The position numbers were made by a program, and so were the translations under genes. From assembly GCF_018320785.1 (NCBI RefSeq), contig NC_054867.1, positions 55,005,776-55,069,775 on the forward strand: 64,000 bases of DNA. Direction: 5' to 3'. Numbering within the stretch: position 1 is the stretch's first letter; every line of letters begins with the position of its first letter. The notes beneath the pieces are model-generated. The model saw only the letters and a list, made by a program, of their open reading frames with translations. It searched no databases and was not told where the DNA came from. The stretch is from Cheilinus undulatus (taxonomy: Eukaryota; Chordata; Actinopteri; Labriformes; Labridae). This document shows, piece after piece, positions 59,060 through 64,000 of this stretch.

Positions 59060-61010
59060 CTATAGAATGACTGTAGGGCAGGGCAGCTGCAGGACTGCCA
59101 CAGGTGGACGGGGCTCAGGTAACCGTGTGTCTGGCTGCAGGTGTGCTGCTGTGATGGAGAAGCTCTGAGTCTGCTGGGAGGATTCCTCATGGTGGCTGCT
59201 GGGAATTCTGAGGCGCACAGATGAAGCGGTAGGAATGAATTCTAGGAATGGATAATGTGCTGGGGAATGAGAGCTGTGTAGGTTGATCACATGTTATTTA
59301 TACTAGGCTGAGAGGGGGCGGGGCCAGCTGAAATCTTCTGAGTCATAGGTGGATCATATGTGAAATCTGAATCTCAGTTTTCTATGAGTTGGCTTCTGTG
59401 ATTATTGAGCGTCCCTTTGTCTGTGAGAGATTAGCGTGGATGCTGCTAAAGCGCCAGTTTTATCAGAACTTGACGACATTTCTTCGTTAAAAGAAGAACA
59501 AAGAACAGCAGTGAGTTGTTTTCTTTTCAAAAACAACAAAAGTCGAGTACTGACATGTCTACAGTCATGATGGTTACCGTTATGCAGTTCTCTATGGAGT
59601 TTATTCCTCGGTAGCGGCGACAACATCATGTTTTTTGTTGCTCTGATTGGCCCATAAAGATGTGACGGACAGAACGTTCATCCAATCACCCTCTGAGTTT
59701 TTTTTTTCAGAGCCTCTGCCCCAAACACTGTCTATGGGAGGTTTACCAGATGGACCAAATCCATCTGTCAGGTTCCCAAAGAGGCACATTGTTCCGGCTT
59801 GTTGGATATTCTCAGTTTAATCACTTTGCTCACCAATAATTCAGTAAAAGGAAGAGCTGTTTTAATGCTCATTTATTATAACAAGATTAATGTTTCTAAA
59901 CTCTAGTGCAATAGAAAATGTACCTTTAATGAGACAAACTGATTTATATCAGTTTAAAGCTGCTTTTTCAGTGACTGTTACTTCTTATTTTACTTCATTT
60001 TTTACAAACACATTTAGTGATGCATAGAAAAAAGTTTGACAGAAATGTGTTCAGCCAATTAAATGTACCAAAAACAGGAAAAAAGAGCAAAAAATAAAAA
60101 AAAATGGAAGAAATAAAAATTGAACATGAAAAATCAAATTAATGCCATTAAAAAAAAGGTGAAAATAATAAATTAACATTTAATCAACTCAAAAAACTAA
60201 AATAGTTATGTTAAAACTGAATAAAAAAAATACAATTTAAATTAATTAAAAAAAACTCAAATTAAACATTCAAATATAATTGATAGAAATTAAATAGCAT
60301 AAAAGGAGTTAAGAAGTAATTCAAGAAAATTCTATTATCAAATAAAGTAAAAAACAAAAATTATTAAATTTGAATAAATCAGAATAATAAATTGTAATGA
60401 ATTAAAATAAAACATAAATGTTCAAATACAATTAGAAAGAAAATTAGAAATAAAATAAAATAAAAATGAGATTCAAACTGTTGAGACTTAATCACAAACT
60501 AAAAATAAATAATAGAAAATTAAAACTACCATAGTCACAAATTATTTTAATAAAGAAAAAAAAAATGAAAATAATTACATTGAAACAAACAGAAGAAAAA
60601 AAATAAAACTGAATAAAAATAAAACATTCACATAAAAATAAACAATACAATACAATACAGAGAAATTCACTAGAAGGACTTTTGAATTATTTTTTAAAAT
60701 AATCTCAATTAAAGAACAAATTGTGTACCAGCAGTGAAAGATCATGACAGAATTGTTCTTGTTTTCATGCTTTCGTGGCAGATTTGTCCTGTTTTCTTAA
60801 CGTTTATAATTTATCAGTATTTAAAATCAACTTGAGGGCCGCTTTGAGTGAATTGGAGGGCCACATTTGGCCCCCGGGCCACCAGTTGGCTGTCGTTAAT
60901 GTTAACGGTTGTAAGGATTATTCTATAAAAACTGTCAGCTGTAACTTTTAAGATGAACTTCCTCCAATCAGAGTTTAAGTTTTTAATGTGAATCCTTGTT
61001 AAAAAGGTTT
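59060..61010. other. Spacer; AT-rich AAATAAAA tract at 60060-60720
   Basis: No gene supported. 60826-60900 (GAGGGCCGCTTTGAGTG, GGGCCACATTTGGCCCCCGG) is a hAT-like remnant. 59060-59340 may hold 5' sequence of the minus-strand gene but I cannot fix an exon. Confidence 0.4.
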
Positions 61011-61026
61011 AAAAATCTTGAATAAC

Positions 61027-61208
61027 GGGGAGCAGGTAGCCTAGTGGTTGAAGGCGCTCCCCACGTACGCGGGCGGCTGGGGTTCGAATCCAGCCTGAGG
61101 CCCTTTACTGCATGTCTCTCCCTCACTCTTGACCCTGTTTCTGACTCTATCCACTGTCCTCCTTTATCTAACAAAGGCACAAAAATGCCCAAAAATAAAT
61201 CTTAAAAA
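61027..61208 (+). mobile_element. Complete tRNA-derived SINE (AFC-like)
   Basis: The head GGGGAGCAGGTAGCCTAGTG is A-box-like and GGGTTCGAATCC is a B box, followed by a CTCTCCCTCACTC body and an A-rich tail. Perfect 16-base duplications AAAAATCTTGAATAAC flank it at 61011-61026 and 61209-61224. This resembles the AFC SINEs of cichlids and other percomorphs. It is probably recent. Confidence 0.9.
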
Positions 61209-61224
61209 AAAAATCTTGAATAAC

Positions 61225-61830
61225 ACTGAAAACTAACATCAGCTAGAAGAGAACAGTAACGCAGCGTTAAAGGAGATCTGGGTTTTATGTAGAAAAGAAT
61301 AAAGTGTCATAAAAATTGATTTAGCCGAGCTGCAGAATTACTTTTTTAAATGTCATGTGGAGAAGAAGAAACTGAACTAAGAGGTCTGATAAGTTTTTCA
61401 GTGCTTTTCAACACACCAAATATCATTTAACACGGTTCAGTTTAAACTTATTTTAGCAGCTAGTTACTCTTATTCACAGGTTTAACCCTGCACATCAGTT
61501 TAAATACACTCTAAGATGATAACAGTTCTTTATTTACCTGTGGTGTTCCTGATGGAGAGTCGTGAAGATCAGCTTCTCTTCTGTGAAATGAGACGAGGAT
61601 CAGATATCCCTCTGTGACACTGAGAAACATGAGACACATGAACACGCTTTCGAGTCTGAGAGCATAAACAGGACGTCCTGTTCAGATGTAATGCCTCTCA
61701 CCTCTGCTGAGACTAAAAACTCAAATCCAGTAAGAGGAGAAACAAAAACGTCACTAACATTTCTGTGTCTGAGACTAAATCTGGCCTTTGTGCAAATATG
61801 TTGGATGACCCCTGGTGTTGGTGATAAAAT
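61225..61830. other. Spacer, no gene seen
   Basis: No supported exon; short frames at 61600-62032 have no recognisable content. Confidence 0.4.
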
Positions 61831-61944
61831 CTCCTGTGAATTTAAAAATGATGTGATAAAAATGCATTTATTATCATTTTTAAATTCAAATGCATCACCT
61901 TCACTTTGCTTTCTGTTACTTGATCGTTCCCATGTGTGCACGGC

Positions 61945-62010
61945 GTGCTGCTGTAATGATGCTGAATTCTCCCACTGTGGGATAAATAAAAGACCTTTTC
62001 TTTTCTTATC
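61945..62010 (+). mobile_element. LINE 3' tail fragment
   Basis: GCTGCTGTAATGATGCTGAA, TTCTCCCACTGTGGGATAAA and TAAAAG is the typical tail of fish CR1/L2-type LINEs. Confidence 0.55.
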
Positions 62011-62209
62011 TAGCATTTTTTTCTTAGCCTAAATAAAGGACCTACTGTTTTATTCTGGGCTGTTTTTACTGACCCCTATATAACTAGACCCAAAAAATCA
62101 ACACCCAGAGATTTATTCTAAATCTTCACAAATAAACATCAACTTTGAAGGTCCAGTGTTGCTGACATCAGTGTTTCTGGGTAGAGTCTGGCTTCTACTA
62201 AGTCACCGA

Positions 62210-62325
62210 GCCACACCTGTGGCTCCTTTCCTTTTCTCCCTCCACTCTCCTCCATGTTTCCAGCTCTTTCCATGGTCCTCCTCTCTGAATAAAGCCATAA
62301 AAACCCAAATAGCTCAAAAATGCTT
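62210..62325 (+). mobile_element. Decayed AFC-like SINE body
   Basis: CCTGTGGCTCCTTTCC, CAGCTCTTTCCATGGTCCTC and GAATAAAGCCATAAAAACCC align by eye with the 3' part of the SINE at 61027; the tRNA head is nearly gone. Confidence 0.55.
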
Positions 62326-62765
62326 TAATGGCATGAATGGTGAAGACCTCTGCTGCCAAGGCAGAAAACATCAAAACAAAAATAATGATCAAAAATGCTA
62401 AAAAACACAAAGATATTGACTGTTATGGAACAATTTAATATCCTCAAGTACACTCAACCCTGTACCTCTGCACCGTCCCAAAATCAAAAGCAAAACAAAC
62501 AAACATAAAAATATTGGAATGAAATCCTTCTAGAAATATCTTCAGAAACTAAACGTGCAGCTCTGTGTTTACGATGTCAATCTTTAGTGAGACACAAAAT
62601 ATAAAAAATCTAAAACAAATGCAAACATTGAACATAAAAACAGTGATTTCAATGAAATCAGAGACCACTTTCTTATTAAAGGTCTGTTGGTCCAACTGAA
62701 AACTCCACAAACTTAATAGTTCATACAGCTCATTTTTACAGCAGTTAACGTACATTTTTGTGCAA
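62326..62765. other. Spacer, no gene seen
   Basis: AT-rich; nothing supported. Confidence 0.4.
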
Positions 62766-62766
62766 G

Positions 62767-63690
62767 GGTAGGTTTTAATTCAAGGTAGGTTTTAATTCAA
62801 GGCAGATTTTTATAAAAGGCAGATTTTAATTAAAAGCAGGTTTTAATTAAAGGTAGATTTTAATTAAAGGCAGGTTTTAATTAAGGTAGATTTTATTTAA
62901 AGGCAGGTTTTAATTAAAGGTAGATTTTATTTAAAGGCAGATTTTAATTAAAGGTAGATTTTAATTAAAGGCAGGTTTTAATTAAAAGTAGATTTTAATT
63001 AAAGGCAGGTTTTCATTAAGGTAGATTTTATTTAAAGGCAGATTTTAATTAAAGGTAGCTTTTAATTAAAGGTAGATTTTAATTAAAGGCAGGTTTTAAT
63101 TAAAAGTAGATTTTAATTAAAGGCAGGTTTTAATTAAAGGTAGATTTTAATTAAAGGCAAGTTTTAATTAAAGGTAGATTTTAATTAAAGGCAGGTTTTA
63201 ATTAAAGGTAGATTTTAATTTAAGGCAGGTTTTAATTAAAGGTAGGTTTTAATTAAAGGCAGCTTTTAATTAAAGGAAGATTTTATTTAAAGGCAGATTT
63301 TAATTAAAGGCAGCTTTTAATTAAAGGCAGGTTTTAATTAAAAGTAGATTTTAATTAAAGGCAGGTTTTAATTAAAGGCAGCTTTTAATTAAAGGTAGAT
63401 TTTAATTAAAGGTGTTTTTTAATTAAAGGTAGATTTTAATTAAAGGTAGATTTTTATTAAAGGCAGGTTTTAATTAAAGGTAGATTTTAATTAAAAGCAG
63501 GTTTTAATTAAAGGTGTTTTTTAATTAAAGGTAGATTTTAATTTAAGGCAGGTTTTAATTAAAGGTGTTTTTTAATTAAAGGTAGATTTTAATTTAAGGC
63601 AGGTTTTAATTAAAGTTAGATTTTAATTAAAGGCAGGTTTTAATTTAAGGTGGTTTTTAATTAAAGGTATTGTTTCATTAAAGGCATTTT
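62767..63690 (+). repeat. 17-bp minisatellite (AAGGCAGGTTTTAATTA)
   Basis: About 54 copies, alternating AAGGCAGGTTTTAATTA and AAGGTAGATTTTAATTA forms, plus a rarer GGTGTTTTTTAATTA form clustered at 63410-63590. Confidence 0.97.
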
Positions 63691-64000
63691 TTTAAGGCAG
63701 ATTTAGAAGCGGTTTAAATTTTTCCAATAGCATTATCTTTTGTGTTTATTCAGTAATGCAAAATGTGCTTTCCCAGTACATACTGGGATTTATAGGGTTA
63801 AAATAAGAGCTGCTGCGGCTGCTGCCGCGTTAGCCATTAGCTCAGATGTAGCTGTAGGAAACAGGAAGTTCAATCTGAACTGGACTACATTTCTTTTCAA
63901 AATAAGAGTGTAAACACTGAAAGCTTGTCTTAGTAGAGAAGATGGTCTCCTGACCGTCTACGCATGCACACAACCTCATTTTGTCTTGTTGCCCTGATTG
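63691..64000. other. Spacer at window end
   Basis: It contains GCTGCTGCGGCTGCTGCCGC near 63811. No gene supported. Confidence 0.4.

Overview
The window looks like nuclear DNA of a teleost fish, probably a percomorph. The evidence is spliced vertebrate complement genes with GT-AG introns, a Tx1-type L1 LINE, Tc1, hAT and PIF-Harbinger transposons, a tRNA-derived SINE resembling the AFC family of cichlids and relatives, and a very heavy load of minisatellites. There is no operon structure and no CRISPR. All protein calls come from reading translations by eye, not from a search.

Layout. 1-690: truncated Tc1-like transposon. 690-8330: a C1q C-chain-like gene (c1qc), plus strand, six coding exons; its introns hold a 24-bp minisatellite, a 5'-truncated Tx1/L1 LINE and a 0.9-kb ATGAC-type microsatellite. 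8330-10400: spacer with an ATT microsatellite and one possible orphan minus-strand terminal exon. 10400-16820: a C1q A-chain-like gene (c1qa), plus strand, five coding exons; its third intron holds a hAT element with a PIF-Harbinger element inside it and a SINE fragment inside that. 16870-24000: hAT-type non-autonomous elements with tandemly repeated interiors, plus several AT-rich minisatellites. 24600-25330: a promoter-like stretch (E2F-like sites, TATA box) and a candidate first exon. 25436-27132: a 20-bp minisatellite whose minus strand carries a consensus 5' splice site in nearly every unit. 27300-34020: more DNA transposons, a 30-bp minisatellite, and a Tc1-like element folded into a 1.4-kb inverted repeat. 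35170-41465: a 56-bp minisatellite of about 90 units joined to a GC-rich 40-bp minisatellite. 42100-46930: LINE fragments, a broken retroviral env-like fossil and a palindromic DNA transposon. 48735-50050: another hAT-type composite. 50555-58123: a four-exon minus-strand gene that I read as the sperm microtubule inner protein SPMIP1 (ATP6V1F-neighbour) family; its first intron holds a 2.9-kb 36-bp minisatellite that creates a long but probably meaningless ORF. 58181-64000: a hAT element, an intact SINE with target-site duplications, LINE tails and a 17-bp minisatellite.

Function. The two C1q chains would join a B chain, not seen here, in the C1q recognition molecule of the classical complement pathway. 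Both have PU.1/ETS-like motifs at their 5' ends, as expected for macrophage-expressed genes. The SPMIP1-like gene is functionally unrelated and lies in the opposite orientation. Most of the rest is repeat DNA; its most striking elements are the splice-site array, the foldback transposon and the higher-order satellite.
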